From Clostridium sp. UBA699 (GTDB lineage Bacteria; Bacillota; Clostridia; Clostridiales; Clostridiaceae): a stretch of 64,000 nt of DNA. The notes below the pieces were generated by a model, which did no database searches, was not told the origin of the DNA, and saw nothing but the letters and a program-made list of their open reading frames with translations. Position 1 is the stretch's first letter; each line of letters starts with the position of its first letter. Below are positions 8,689 through 16,704 of the stretch, one piece after another. Both the position numbers and the translations under genes were made by a program. The stretch is from NCBI GenBank assembly GCA_002298915.1, contig DBML01000023.1, forward strand, positions 62,001-126,000, in the 5' to 3' direction.

Positions 8689-8973
8689 ATGAAAATTAGA
8701 CCACTTGGAGACAGAGTAGTAATCAAAAAACTTCAGGCAGAGGAGATGACAAAAAGCGGAATCCTCTTGACCGGAGCAGCCAAGGAAAAACCTCAGGAAG
8801 CGGAAGTCGTTGCTGTAGGACCTGGCGGGATAGTAGACGGCAAGGAAGTTAAAATGGAAGTCAAGGTGGGTGACAAGGTGTTGTTCTCACAGTATTCCGG
8901 AACCGAAGTAAAGGTTGACGGGGAAGAATACACTATACTGAAGCAGGACGCCATCCTGGCAGTAGTGGAATAG
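8689..8973 (+). CDS. groES: Co-chaperonin GroES
   Basis: 94 residues, standard for the family. MKIRPLGDRVVIKK opens the protein; the mobile loop (about 17-32) includes TKSGILLTGAAKEKPQ; the roof segment VGPGGIVDGK and C-terminal ILAVVE are typical. GGAGGG precedes the ATG. It is transcribed with groEL 37 bp downstream. Confidence 0.98.
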   Translation: MKIRPLGDRVVIKKLQAEEMTKSGILLTGAAKEKPQEAEVVAVGPGGIVDGKEVKMEVKVGDKVLFSQYSGTEVKVDGEEYTILKQDAILAVVE

Positions 8974-9010
8974 GAAATACTAAACATACTTTAAATTGGA
9001 GGTATTCGCA

Positions 9011-10639
9011 ATGGCAAAAAACATTATGTTCGGTGAAGAAGCAAGAAGAGGCATGCAGGCTGGAGTTGACAAGCTTGCCAACACTGTAAAGGTCACGCTT
9101 GGACCAAAGGGAAGGAACGTAGTTCTTGACAAGAAGTTCGGCACGCCGCTTATAACAAACGACGGAGTTACTATAGCAAGGGAAATCGAACTCGAGGATC
9201 CGTATGAAAACATGGGAGCTCAGCTCGTAAAAGAAGTAGCTATCAAAACAAACGATGTTGCCGGTGACGGAACAACAACTGCTACGCTTCTCGCCCAGGC
9301 AATAATCAGGGAAGGGCTTAAGAACGTTACTGCAGGCGCAAACCCAATGCTCATAAGGCAGGGTATAAGGATAGCTGTTGACAAGACTGTAGAGGAGCTC
9401 AAGAAGCTTTCGCAGCCTGTAAACGGAAAAGAGGACATCGCAAGGGTTGCGGCCATATCAGCAGGAGAAGAGGAGATCGGAAAACTCATAGCTGACGCGA
9501 TGGAGAAGGTAGGCAACGAAGGCGTAATAACCGTTGAAGAGTCAAACACAATGGGAACTGAGCTCGACATAGTTGAGGGAATGCAGTTCGACAGAGGCTA
9601 TGTGAGCCCTTACATGGTTACAGACACAGAGAAGATGGAAGCCGTGCTTGATGATCCATACATCCTCATCACTGACAAGAAGATCTCGAACATCCAGGAG
9701 ATACTTCCTGTGCTTGAGCAGATAGTCCAGCAGGGCAAGAAGTTCCTTATCATCGCTGAAGACATTGAGGGTGAAGCTCTCGCTACACTACTCGTGAACA
9801 AGCTAAGGGGAACATTCACTTGCGTGGCTGTAAAAGCTCCTGGCTTCGGAGACAGAAGAAAGGAAATGCTTCAGGACATAGCTGTTCTCACAGGCGGAGA
9901 GGTTATATCAGAGGATCTCGGAAGAGACCTAAAGGAAGCTACCATAGAAATGCTCGGTAGGGCAGAATCAGTCAAGATTTCAAGAGAAAACACCGTCATC
10001 GTAAACGGAAAAGGAAACAAGCTTGAAATCCACGACAGAGTCAACATGATAAGAAGACAGGTTGAAGACACCACTTCAGAGTTCGACAAGGAAAAGCTTC
10101 AGGAAAGACTTGCAAAGCTTGCAGGCGGAGTAGCCGTGATCAAGGTTGGAGCAGCTACTGAAACTGAACTCAAGGAAAGAAAGCTCAGGATCGAGGACGC
10201 CCTTGCTGCAACAAAAGCTGCTGTTGAGGAAGGAATCGTCCCTGGAGGCGGAACTGCCCTCCTCGACGTAGCACCAGAAATAGCTCACCTCACATCAGAG
10301 GATGCTGACATCAAGGTCGGCATAGAGATAATAAAGAAAGCTCTTGAAGAGCCGGTAAGGCAGATAGCTTACAATGCAGGGCTCGAAGGTTCGATAATAA
10401 TCGACAAGGTCAAGAACAGCGAAAAAGGAATGGGCTTCGACGCAATGAAGGAAGAGTACGTCAACATGATAAAGGCCGGAATAGTTGACCCTACAAAGGT
10501 TACAAGGACAGCTCTCCAGAATGCCGCATCAGTTGCAGCCACTTTCCTGACTACAGAAGCTGCAGTCGTTGACATCCCAGAGAAGAATCCAATGCCTATG
10601 GGCGGCGGTCCAGGAATGGGAATGGAAGGCATGTACTAA
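9011..10639 (+). CDS. groEL: Chaperonin GroEL
   Basis: 542 residues beginning MAKNIMFGEEARRGM. The ATG at 9011 is preceded by TTGGAGG at 8996-9002. The ATP-binding motif GDGTTTATLLAQ (about 86-97), the apical domain and the Gly/Met-rich C-terminal tail (PMGGGPGMGMEGMY) are all present. It forms the folding chamber with GroES. Its terminator is split by an IS4-family insertion 14-24 bp downstream of the stop codon, so termination of this transcript has probably changed. Confidence 0.98.
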   Translation: MAKNIMFGEEARRGMQAGVDKLANTVKVTLGPKGRNVVLDKKFGTPLITNDGVTIAREIELEDPYENMGAQLVKEVAIKTNDVAGDGTTTATLLAQAIIREGLKNVTAGANPMLIRQGIRIAVDKTVEELKKLSQPVNGKEDIARVAAISAGEEEIGKLIADAMEKVGNEGVITVEESNTMGTELDIVEGMQFDRGYVSPYMVTDTEKMEAVLDDPYILITDKKISNIQEILPVLEQIVQQGKKFLIIAEDIEGEALATLLVNKLRGTFTCVAVKAPGFGDRRKEMLQDIAVLTGGEVISEDLGRDLKEATIEMLGRAESVKISRENTVIVNGKGNKLEIHDRVNMIRRQVEDTTSEFDKEKLQERLAKLAGGVAVIKVGAATETELKERKLRIEDALAATKAAVEEGIVPGGGTALLDVAPEIAHLTSEDADIKVGIEIIKKALEEPVRQIAYNAGLEGSIIIDKVKNSEKGMGFDAMKEEYVNMIKAGIVDPTKVTRTALQNAASVAATFLTTEAAVVDIPEKNPMPMGGGPGMGMEGMY

Positions 10640-10652
10640 AAAATTGAAGGCT

Positions 10653-10662
10653 CCCGGAATCG
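10653..10662 (+). repeat. Left 10-bp target duplication of the IS4-family element
   Basis: CCCGGAATCG is repeated exactly at 12367-12376. Without the element, the sequence would read GGCTCCCG-GAAT-CGGGAGTC followed by TTTTTT, a clean terminator for groEL. The left half of that hairpin (10649-10656) is still next to groEL. Confidence 0.9.
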
Positions 10663-10691
10663 CAATGGCATTAAGTTAAGATAACTGGATA

Positions 10692-10727
10692 GGATCTCTA
10701 TACCAATCATATGGTATAGGGGTCTTT
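10692..10727 (+). terminator. Terminator-like hairpin near the left IS end
   Basis: GGATCTCTATACCA pairs with TGGTATAGGGGTCT (with G-T wobbles) and ends in eight T. It lies inside the IS, so it would stop read-through from groEL before the transposase. Confidence 0.75.
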
Positions 10728-10776
10728 TTTTATGCTTTTTTTTGAAATAATTGTTGACATGAGTTCAAATGTATGC

Positions 10777-10850
10777 GGCCGCTTTCACTACTGAATAAAT
10801 AATGAGGTAGTGAAAGCGGCCCTTGTAATTAGGTAAACACCAATTACAAG
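10777..10850 (+). promoter_or_regulatory. Two hairpins in front of the transposase
   Basis: First: GGCCGCTTTCACTAC (10777-10791) pairs perfectly with 10807-10821. Second: CTTGTAATT (10822-10830) pairs with AATTACAAG (10842-10850), immediately before the GGAGGG ribosome binding site. Read-through RNA would fold the translation start region, a common way for IS elements to limit transposase synthesis. Confidence 0.6.
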
Positions 10851-10862
10851 GAGGGCACACAT

Positions 10863-12200
10863 ATGAATAGTAAGCCACAAGAATTGAAATCCACGTTGTT
10901 CGAACTTGTCCAAAGTCTTCGTGATAATCCTGAAAAACACATAAGAAATCCAGATAAAGATTTCATTAGAAATCGAAAACTCCCATTTGAAAAAGTTATT
11001 TTTTCTCTGCTCGGAATGGAAGGAAATTCTTTAACCAACGAGCTTTTGAGACAATCAGGATGCTCCTTTGACACAGTTACATCAGCTGCATTTGTTCAAC
11101 AAAGAGCCAAGCTATTGCCTTCGGCATTTGAAAACCTATTTCATGATTTCGTCGGTAAAACAAAAACAGATAATCTTTATAAAGGCTACCGCCTTTTAGC
11201 CGTTGATGGATCTGATATACATATTCCAACTAACAGAGACGATTTGGATTCATTATATCAATATGAAGACTGCAGAAAGTCCTATAATCTTTTGCATTTG
11301 AATGCATTATATGATATTAATCAACATACCTATGAAGATGCCATCGTATTAAAGTCGCATCTTTCTAACGAAAGCAGAGCATTAACAGATATGGTAGATA
11401 GATCTACCATTAATACTCCAGCACTTGTCATTGCAGACCGAGGGTATGAATCATATAACAATATGGCACATATTCAGGAGAAAGGATGGAAATTCTTAAT
11501 CAGAATTAAAGATTTTAATAGATATGCATCCGGAATCCTACATGGATTCGAACTTCCGTCAGCGGATGAGTTTGATGTGGATATCGACTTGAAACTTACA
11601 AAAAAGCAGACGAATGAAATGAAAGAATTGCTGAAAGATAAAAATCATTACCGTTATATATCAAACAACAGCACTTTTGATTATCTGCCTGGGAATAGCA
11701 GAAAATGTGATCCTCCAGTAATGTATCGACTACCGTTTAGGATTGTTCGCTTTAAAATCACTGAGGATGCCTATGAGGTTGTAGTTACAAACCTAGATAG
11801 AACAGATTTTCCGCCCCAAATACTAAAAGAACTCTATTCAATGCGCTGGGGGATTGAAACATCATTTCGTGATTTAAAATATACCATTGGATTGTTGCAT
11901 TTTCATTCAAAAAAGACGGAGTACATACTTCAGGAAATCTACGCAAGGCTAATCATGTACAACTTCTCTGAAATAATTACCTCGCATGTAATCATAGAGA
12001 AAAAGGGCAGAAAGTATGACTACAAAGTCAACTTTTCTGTTGCTGCACATATATGCCGAGAATTTTTCCTTGGTAAAATTACTCCGCCTAACATTGAAGC
12101 TTTGATAGCTAGGTTCATAACGCCAATTCGCCCTGGTCGTTCAAGACCTAGAAATGTGTTTTCAAAAACATTCGTAAGCTTCATGTATAGAGTAGCATAA
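10863..12200 (+). CDS. IS4-family transposase
   Basis: 445 residues, a DDE enzyme. Catalytic motifs: LLAVDGSDIHIP (first Asp, near 118), LVIADRGYESYN (second Asp, near 196) and the IS4 signature Y-(2)-R-(3)-E-(6)-K in LYSMRWGIETSFRDLK (near 328-343). GGAGGG lies 9 nt before the ATG. The frame is complete. Codon use is more A+T-rich than in groEL and guaA on either side, as expected for a mobile gene. Confidence 0.95.
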   Translation: MNSKPQELKSTLFELVQSLRDNPEKHIRNPDKDFIRNRKLPFEKVIFSLLGMEGNSLTNELLRQSGCSFDTVTSAAFVQQRAKLLPSAFENLFHDFVGKTKTDNLYKGYRLLAVDGSDIHIPTNRDDLDSLYQYEDCRKSYNLLHLNALYDINQHTYEDAIVLKSHLSNESRALTDMVDRSTINTPALVIADRGYESYNNMAHIQEKGWKFLIRIKDFNRYASGILHGFELPSADEFDVDIDLKLTKKQTNEMKELLKDKNHYRYISNNSTFDYLPGNSRKCDPPVMYRLPFRIVRFKITEDAYEVVVTNLDRTDFPPQILKELYSMRWGIETSFRDLKYTIGLLHFHSKKTEYILQEIYARLIMYNFSEIITSHVIIEKKGRKYDYKVNFSVAAHICREFFLGKITPPNIEALIARFITPIRPGRSRPRNVFSKTFVSFMYRVA

Positions 12201-12366
12201 TCGGCCAAAATTTAATAGTTTTTAAGCAGGATTTACGCCTGCTTGATTTGCATGTCTTTTTTTCGATATCTTTCCTCTTTACGATTAGATATTCACGGCA
12301 GTTTACGAAAAAGAAGCTACCACATTATGTGATAACTTCTTGAATCCCCATAACTTAATGCCATTG

Positions 12367-12376
12367 CCCGGAATCG
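12367..12376 (+). repeat. Right 10-bp target duplication of the IS4-family element
   Basis: CCCGGAATCG again, followed by GGAGTCTTTTTT (12377-12388), the displaced right half and T-run of the groEL terminator. Confidence 0.9.
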
Positions 12377-12391
12377 GGAGTCTTTTTTAGC

Positions 12392-12421
12392 TTGAACAGT
12401 GCATATATTATCTGTTATAGT
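12392..12421 (+). promoter_or_regulatory. guaA promoter
   Basis: TTGAAC (12392-12397), an 18-bp spacer and TATAGT (12416-12421), 31 nt before the guaA start. I saw no purine riboswitch-like structure in this short leader. Confidence 0.6.
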
Positions 12422-12452
12422 ATAAGTTGAGAAAAAATTGTAGGAGGAAATT

Positions 12453-13985
12453 ATGAGTAAAGAATTAGTTCTTGTCATTGACTTTGGTGGTCAGTACAAT
12501 CAGCTTATCGCAAGAAGAGTAAGAGAAAACAACGTTTACTGCGAAATAGTTCCTTACACAACGCCGATAGCAAAGATTAAAGAAAAGAACCCTAAGGGAA
12601 TAATCTTCACTGGCGGACCAAACAGTGTTTACGGAGAAGGTGCTCCGAGGATAGACAAAGAAGTTTTTGAGCTTGGCGTTCCTGTTCTTGGAATCTGCTA
12701 CGGCCAGCAGCTTATAGCGCATACTCTTGGCGGAGAAGTTTTCAGCCCTGAAAAGCGCGAATACGGTAAGACGGAAATCGAGCTTGACTCAAGCTGCAAG
12801 CTTTTTGACGGAATAGATGAAAAAGAGATATGCTGGATGAGCCACACTGACTTCGTGGCAAAGGCACCTGCGGGATTCGAGATCTGCGGAAAAACAAGCC
12901 AGACACCGGTAGCTGCTATGGCTGACACCGCCAAGCAGATATACGGAGTTCAGTTCCATCCTGAAGTCAACCACACCCCGTTCGGAAAGAAGATGCTTGC
13001 AAACTTCCTTTTCGAGATATGCAAGCTCAAGGGCGATTGGACAATGGCATCCTTCACCTACGACAAGATCAAGGAAGTCAAGGATATAGTAGGCGACAAG
13101 AAGGTTATCTGCGCAATGTCGGGCGGAGTTGACTCATCTGTTGCTGCAGTGCTCGTTCACAAGGCGATCGGCAAGCAGCTCACCTGCATATTCGTTGACC
13201 ACGGCCTCCTGAGGAAGGACGAGGGAGACCACGTTGAAGAAGTGTTCAAGGGCGAGTTCGACATGAACCTCATCAGGGTCAACGCAGCTGACAGGTTCCT
13301 TGGAAAGCTCAGGGGAGTAAGCGACCCTGAAAGAAAAAGGAAGATCATCGGCGAAGAGTTCATAAGAGTCTTCGAAGAAGAAGCGAACAAGCTTGGAGAT
13401 ATAGCTTACCTTGTACAGGGAACAATTTACCCTGACGTTGTAGAGAGCGGAACAGGCACGTCTGCAACTATAAAGAGCCATCACAACGTTGGCGGACTTC
13501 CTGAAGACATGGAGTTCAAGCTCATAGAGCCGCTCAGAGAGCTGTTCAAGGACGAAGTAAGAGAAGTCGGAGAGGAATTAGGAATTCCTGGAGATATAGT
13601 ATGGAGACAGCCGTTCCCAGGCCCGGGCCTTGCAATCAGGGTACTCGGAGAAGTCACTGAAGACAAGCTCTTCATAACAAGGGAAGCGGACGCAATATTC
13701 AGGGAAGAGGTTGCGGCTGCAGGTCTCGAGAGAGACATATGGCAGTACTTCGCATGCCTTCCTAACATACAGTCGGTTGGAGTCATGGGAGACGAGAGGA
13801 CTTACTGCCATACAGTAGCTCTCAGAGCTGTAACTTCATCAGACGGAATGACTTCGGACTGGGCAAGGATCCCGTATGAAGTTCTCGACAAGGTATCAAG
13901 AAGGATAGTCAACGAAGTTCACGGAGTAAACAGGATCGTTTACGACGTAACCTCGAAGCCGCCTTCAACAATAGAGTGGGAATAA
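12453..13985 (+). CDS. guaA: GMP synthase (glutamine-hydrolysing)
   Basis: 510 residues. The class I glutamine amidotransferase domain (1-190) has the nucleophile Cys82 in GICYGQQLIAH and the His-Glu pair in VQFHPEVNHT. The ATP pyrophosphatase domain has the P-loop MSGGVDSSVAAVL near 218. The C-terminal dimerisation domain ends SKPPSTIEWE. It converts XMP to GMP. TAGGAGG precedes the ATG. The last 40 bp are the attachment site of the adjoining island, so the final codons now come from the island copy; the protein sequence is kept. Confidence 0.98.
   Translation: MSKELVLVIDFGGQYNQLIARRVRENNVYCEIVPYTTPIAKIKEKNPKGIIFTGGPNSVYGEGAPRIDKEVFELGVPVLGICYGQQLIAHTLGGEVFSPEKREYGKTEIELDSSCKLFDGIDEKEICWMSHTDFVAKAPAGFEICGKTSQTPVAAMADTAKQIYGVQFHPEVNHTPFGKKMLANFLFEICKLKGDWTMASFTYDKIKEVKDIVGDKKVICAMSGGVDSSVAAVLVHKAIGKQLTCIFVDHGLLRKDEGDHVEEVFKGEFDMNLIRVNAADRFLGKLRGVSDPERKRKIIGEEFIRVFEEEANKLGDIAYLVQGTIYPDVVESGTGTSATIKSHHNVGGLPEDMEFKLIEPLRELFKDEVREVGEELGIPGDIVWRQPFPGPGLAIRVLGEVTEDKLFITREADAIFREEVAAAGLERDIWQYFACLPNIQSVGVMGDERTYCHTVALRAVTSSDGMTSDWARIPYEVLDKVSRRIVNEVHGVNRIVYDVTSKPPSTIEWE
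13944..13984 (+). repeat. attL: guaA 3'-end direct repeat
   Basis: 41 bp matching 28048-28088 at 39 positions (differences at 13955 and 13970). Located in the last codons of guaA; the integrase gene starts 120 bp downstream. Confidence 0.92.
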
Positions 13986-14030
13986 GAAGGTAAGCAGTAT
14001 CAACGGTTTATAATAGTTAAAATCACAGAA

Positions 14031-14069
14031 AGTAACTGAGATATGAACGATGTCTTAGTTACTTTTTTT
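14031..14069 (+). terminator. Terminator after guaA, supplied by the island
   Basis: AGTAACTGAGA (14031-14041) pairs with TCTTAGTTACT (14053-14063) with one wobble and ends in seven T. It lies inside the island, so the element brings its own stop for the guaA transcript and shields the integrase. Confidence 0.85.
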
Positions 14070-14103
14070 CTGTTTTTTGAAGCTATTTGGAGGTGTTTTA
14101 AAC

Positions 14104-15102
14104 GTGAAGAGAGGAGAAGTCAAAGGTAGGCAGCAGTTCAATGAAAAAGCTGATAACAGCAAGGCTTACAAGGAATTATTCGAGGAATTTATGCTATCAA
14201 CAAAATTAAAGGGTAGAAGCGAGTACACTATGAAAAGTTATCAGTACCATTCTAAGTATTTCACTGAGTTCCTTAAGGCAACAAATCAGGGTTCCAATAC
14301 TCTGTGCAGGGACATTAATGAAAAAATGCTCGAGGATTATATACTCTATATGCAAGACGTGAAGGGGATAACAAATAACATAACAATAAACAGTTATTTG
14401 CGAAATGTCTCTCCAATTATCAAGTTCGGCATAAGAAAACGGTATATACCAGAAGACTTTGAGATACCGTCTGTTAAGTATCAGGAGACATTCAAGGAGA
14501 TATATTCAGAGGAAGATATTGCGGAACTGTTACAGAAGCCCAAGAAGAGAGATTTTAGCAGTATGAGGACATGGGCTATAATCTGGACGCTTACAAGTAC
14601 AGGGTTAAGGGCGAGGGAATTGCGGGAACTGAAAGTTAAGGGCGTGGATCTGATGAACAGGACAATAACTGTCAATGCCACCAAGAACAAGAAAGCAAGG
14701 TATCTTCCTATCAGCAACTCTCTCACTCAAGTTTTGACAGAGTATTTAAGCATACGAGGTGGCGAGGGTGATGATTATCTTTTCCCTACAGTTTACGGTG
14801 AAAGGATGGCTCAAAGCACTCTACAGAAATCAATAATGCTGTATTGCAGAGCGAGAGGAGTTGATAAGTACTCGTTACATTTATTCCGTCATACATTCAT
14901 TACAAACGCTGTGAATCAGAACGTAAGTCCCTTGATTTTACAAAGGATTACAGGTCACTGCAGCATGAAAGAGCTAAACCGTTATTACAACGCTAAGACA
15001 TCTGACATGGTAAATATTATAGACGAAATAGCTCCTAAGATTAGCAGAAAAGAAAGCCTGTTCAAGAAAGGCGGTGATAAGTCAAAAAAGCTCAAAAAAT
15101 AG
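14104..15102 (+). CDS. Tyrosine-type site-specific recombinase (guaA island integrase)
   Basis: 332 residues. An N-terminal SAM-like DNA-binding domain (about 20-110) is followed by the catalytic domain. The expected residues are visible: Arg in TSTGLRARELRE, Lys in the beta hairpin KNKKARYLPIS, His-x-x-Arg in SLHLFRHTFI, His in ITGHCSMKELN, and the nucleophile Tyr in NRYYNAK near residue 298. The GTG at 14104 is chosen because GGAGGTG lies 9 nt upstream. Its position next to the att site and its family support a role in integration and excision of this island. Confidence 0.93.
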   Translation: MKRGEVKGRQQFNEKADNSKAYKELFEEFMLSTKLKGRSEYTMKSYQYHSKYFTEFLKATNQGSNTLCRDINEKMLEDYILYMQDVKGITNNITINSYLRNVSPIIKFGIRKRYIPEDFEIPSVKYQETFKEIYSEEDIAELLQKPKKRDFSSMRTWAIIWTLTSTGLRARELRELKVKGVDLMNRTITVNATKNKKARYLPISNSLTQVLTEYLSIRGGEGDDYLFPTVYGERMAQSTLQKSIMLYCRARGVDKYSLHLFRHTFITNAVNQNVSPLILQRITGHCSMKELNRYYNAKTSDMVNIIDEIAPKISRKESLFKKGGDKSKKLKK

Positions 15103-15117
15103 AGAGGAGGAGTAAAC

Positions 15118-15333
15118 TTGGATCACATAATAGACGCTTTTGAAGTTTACATCGAGTGTGCGTTTGAAGACTTTTATGCAGAGTGGAAGACAGGGGAATA
15201 CAAGAAGTACTCAGACTGCACAGGTTATGAGGAATTGAGAACTCTGCTTGATTCTGTTAACATCCTCAGAAAATATATGGCATGGGATACTTTGAAAATT
15301 AAAGACATGATCTACATCAAGACTCCGCAGTAA
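15118..15333 (+). CDS. Small protein after the integrase
   Basis: 71 residues, acidic, with no recognised domain. It starts at a TTG 6-8 nt after a strong GAGGAGG and lies 15 bp after the integrase stop, so it is probably co-transcribed. The position would fit an excisionase or directionality factor, but no HTH is evident; this is inference from location only. Confidence 0.6.
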   Translation: MDHIIDAFEVYIECAFEDFYAEWKTGEYKKYSDCTGYEELRTLLDSVNILRKYMAWDTLKIKDMIYIKTPQ

Positions 15334-15946
15334 GGACAAAGAAAAAGAGCAGGTACGCCAATACCTACTCTGCGACAACTTAATATTGTCTAATAAACTT
15401 TGTATTCCTTAAAAGGATACCTTCAACTATTTAAATGGTATCAAAAAAAGTGGGGATTTACAAGGCTTTATTTCCTATACCCTTTTTTAAGGCAGTAGGT
15501 TAGTCAGTAGGCACTGGTCTGACGGTAAATAATCCAGTAGGTGAGCTGAGCCAAAGCAGTAAATCAGCTATAGACGCATTAAACACTGTACCCTTCTTCA
15601 GTGGTGTCTATGCAAGGTGAGTGCTACCAGTAAAGGCATGGCAAAGGATATCTGTGTTCCTGTGGGGACAGTAGGCATTGATGAGTGTAGGGCAGATATT
15701 GCACGTTTTAGTCAGTGTGTGTAGAGATACAGTAAACAAGAAGGGTATTAAACGAAGTCACAAGGCTTTAAACCGATTTTAAAGTGATGAGAGATAGTTT
15801 ACCTGCTTTATCGCTGCAGTAGCTCTAACAAGCTATTTCAGCCGTATAGGTAGATAAACTATGTCACTCAGAACACAGACATTACCCGATTTTAAGAAGA
15901 TAAGAACAGCAAGTCAATACAAAGAATGAAACAAGGAGGAACGGAA
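15334..15946. other. Non-coding stretch rich in CAGTA
   Basis: No coding frame is supported. CAGTA occurs eight times on the plus strand at 15493, 15505, 15535, 15557, 15628, 15669, 15730 and 15817, and TACTG is not seen in the same 330 bp, so the bias is directional. The stretch lies directly before a serine resolvase and could contain its recombination site. AGGTA/TACCT arms form a small hairpin at about 15349-15372. Confidence 0.5.
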
Positions 15947-16519
15947 ATGAATATAGGATATGCAAGAGTCAGCACTACAGAACAGAACTTGGACAGACAG
16001 TTATTAGCTTTAGAAGAAGCAGGATGTGAAGTGATCTATCAGGAGAAGATGTCAGGCACAAAGAAAGACAGACCTGAACTGAGCAAGATGCTCGACAGTC
16101 TACAGGCAGGTGATACTGTCATCGTAAAGGAATTGACGAGGGTATCTCGATCTACTGCCGATATGTTGGATCTTGTTCAACAGATAGCTGATAAGGGAGC
16201 TTACATAAAATCGCTGAATGAGTCCTGGTTGGATACTTCCACACCTGCAGGAGAACTGATGCTTACGATATTTGCAGGTATGGCACAGTTTGAGAGGAAG
16301 TTGATGCTCCAGAGATGTCAGGAAGGAAGAGCTGTAGCTATTGCCAAAGGTGTGCAGATGGGAAGACCGAAGAAACTGGATAAGCAGATGGAATTTGCTT
16401 TGCAACTGTACAAGAATGGCGAAATGTCCATCAGGAGAATCTGCGAGGTAACTGGTGTATCAAAGGCTACGCTGTGTAGGAGGATAGCAGAGTTGAAGGA
16501 AATGAAAACAATAGCATAG
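15947..16519 (+). CDS. Serine recombinase of the resolvase/invertase family
   Basis: 190 residues. The N-terminal catalytic domain begins MNIGYARVSTTEQNLDRQ, with the nucleophile Ser near residue 9 and the family arginine-containing segment KELTRVSRSTADM. The long helix E region is FAGMAQFERKLMLQRCQEGRA, and the C-terminal HTH is MSIRRICEVTGVSKATLCRRI. The start at 15947 follows AGGAGG by 7 nt. Complete and probably active. The family resolves or inverts DNA between specific sites; no second, clearly matching site was identified. Confidence 0.93.
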   Translation: MNIGYARVSTTEQNLDRQLLALEEAGCEVIYQEKMSGTKKDRPELSKMLDSLQAGDTVIVKELTRVSRSTADMLDLVQQIADKGAYIKSLNESWLDTSTPAGELMLTIFAGMAQFERKLMLQRCQEGRAVAIAKGVQMGRPKKLDKQMEFALQLYKNGEMSIRRICEVTGVSKATLCRRIAELKEMKTIA

Positions 16520-16530
16520 GCTGCCATAGG

Positions 16531-16570
16531 ATAGGGTATATTACAGTGAAAATACTATAATGTACCCTAT
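16531..16570 (+). terminator. Hairpin after the resolvase
   Basis: ATAGGGTATATTA (16531-16543) pairs with TAATGTACCCTAT (16558-16570), 13 bp with one wobble. There is no T-run, so it may stabilise the 3' end rather than terminate transcription. Confidence 0.5.
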
Positions 16571-16591
16571 GTCTATTCTGGTAATAATTTG

Positions 16592-16621
16592 AAATAAAAA
16601 AGGCACCCTATGTGAGTGCCT
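16592..16621 (-). terminator. Terminator of the ankyrin gene
   Basis: On the minus strand AGGCAC (16621-16616) pairs with GTGCCT (16606-16601), followed by TTTTTATTT. Confidence 0.75.
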
Positions 16622-16704
16622 CAGGTTCGCCATAAAAGAAAGTTATGAAATAAAATATATATTAATTTTTCCATTTTCAATTTGTAATAAATTCATAAAT
16701 ATCT

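Larger units (their letters stand above)
10663..12366 (+). mobile_element. IS4-family insertion sequence, 1704 bp, apparently intact
   Basis: The ends are inverted repeats beginning CAATGGCATTAAGTTA (16 bp identical), flanked by a 10-bp direct duplication; a duplication of 10-12 bp and ends starting CA fit the IS4/IS231 group. It carries one full-length transposase gene in the same direction as groEL and guaA. The exact duplication and intact frame suggest a recent, possibly still active, insertion. Confidence 0.93.

Noticed and set aside
12377..12452. Purine riboswitch upstream of guaA
   Set aside because: The leader from the predicted start site is only about 25 nt; no aptamer-like pairing is present.
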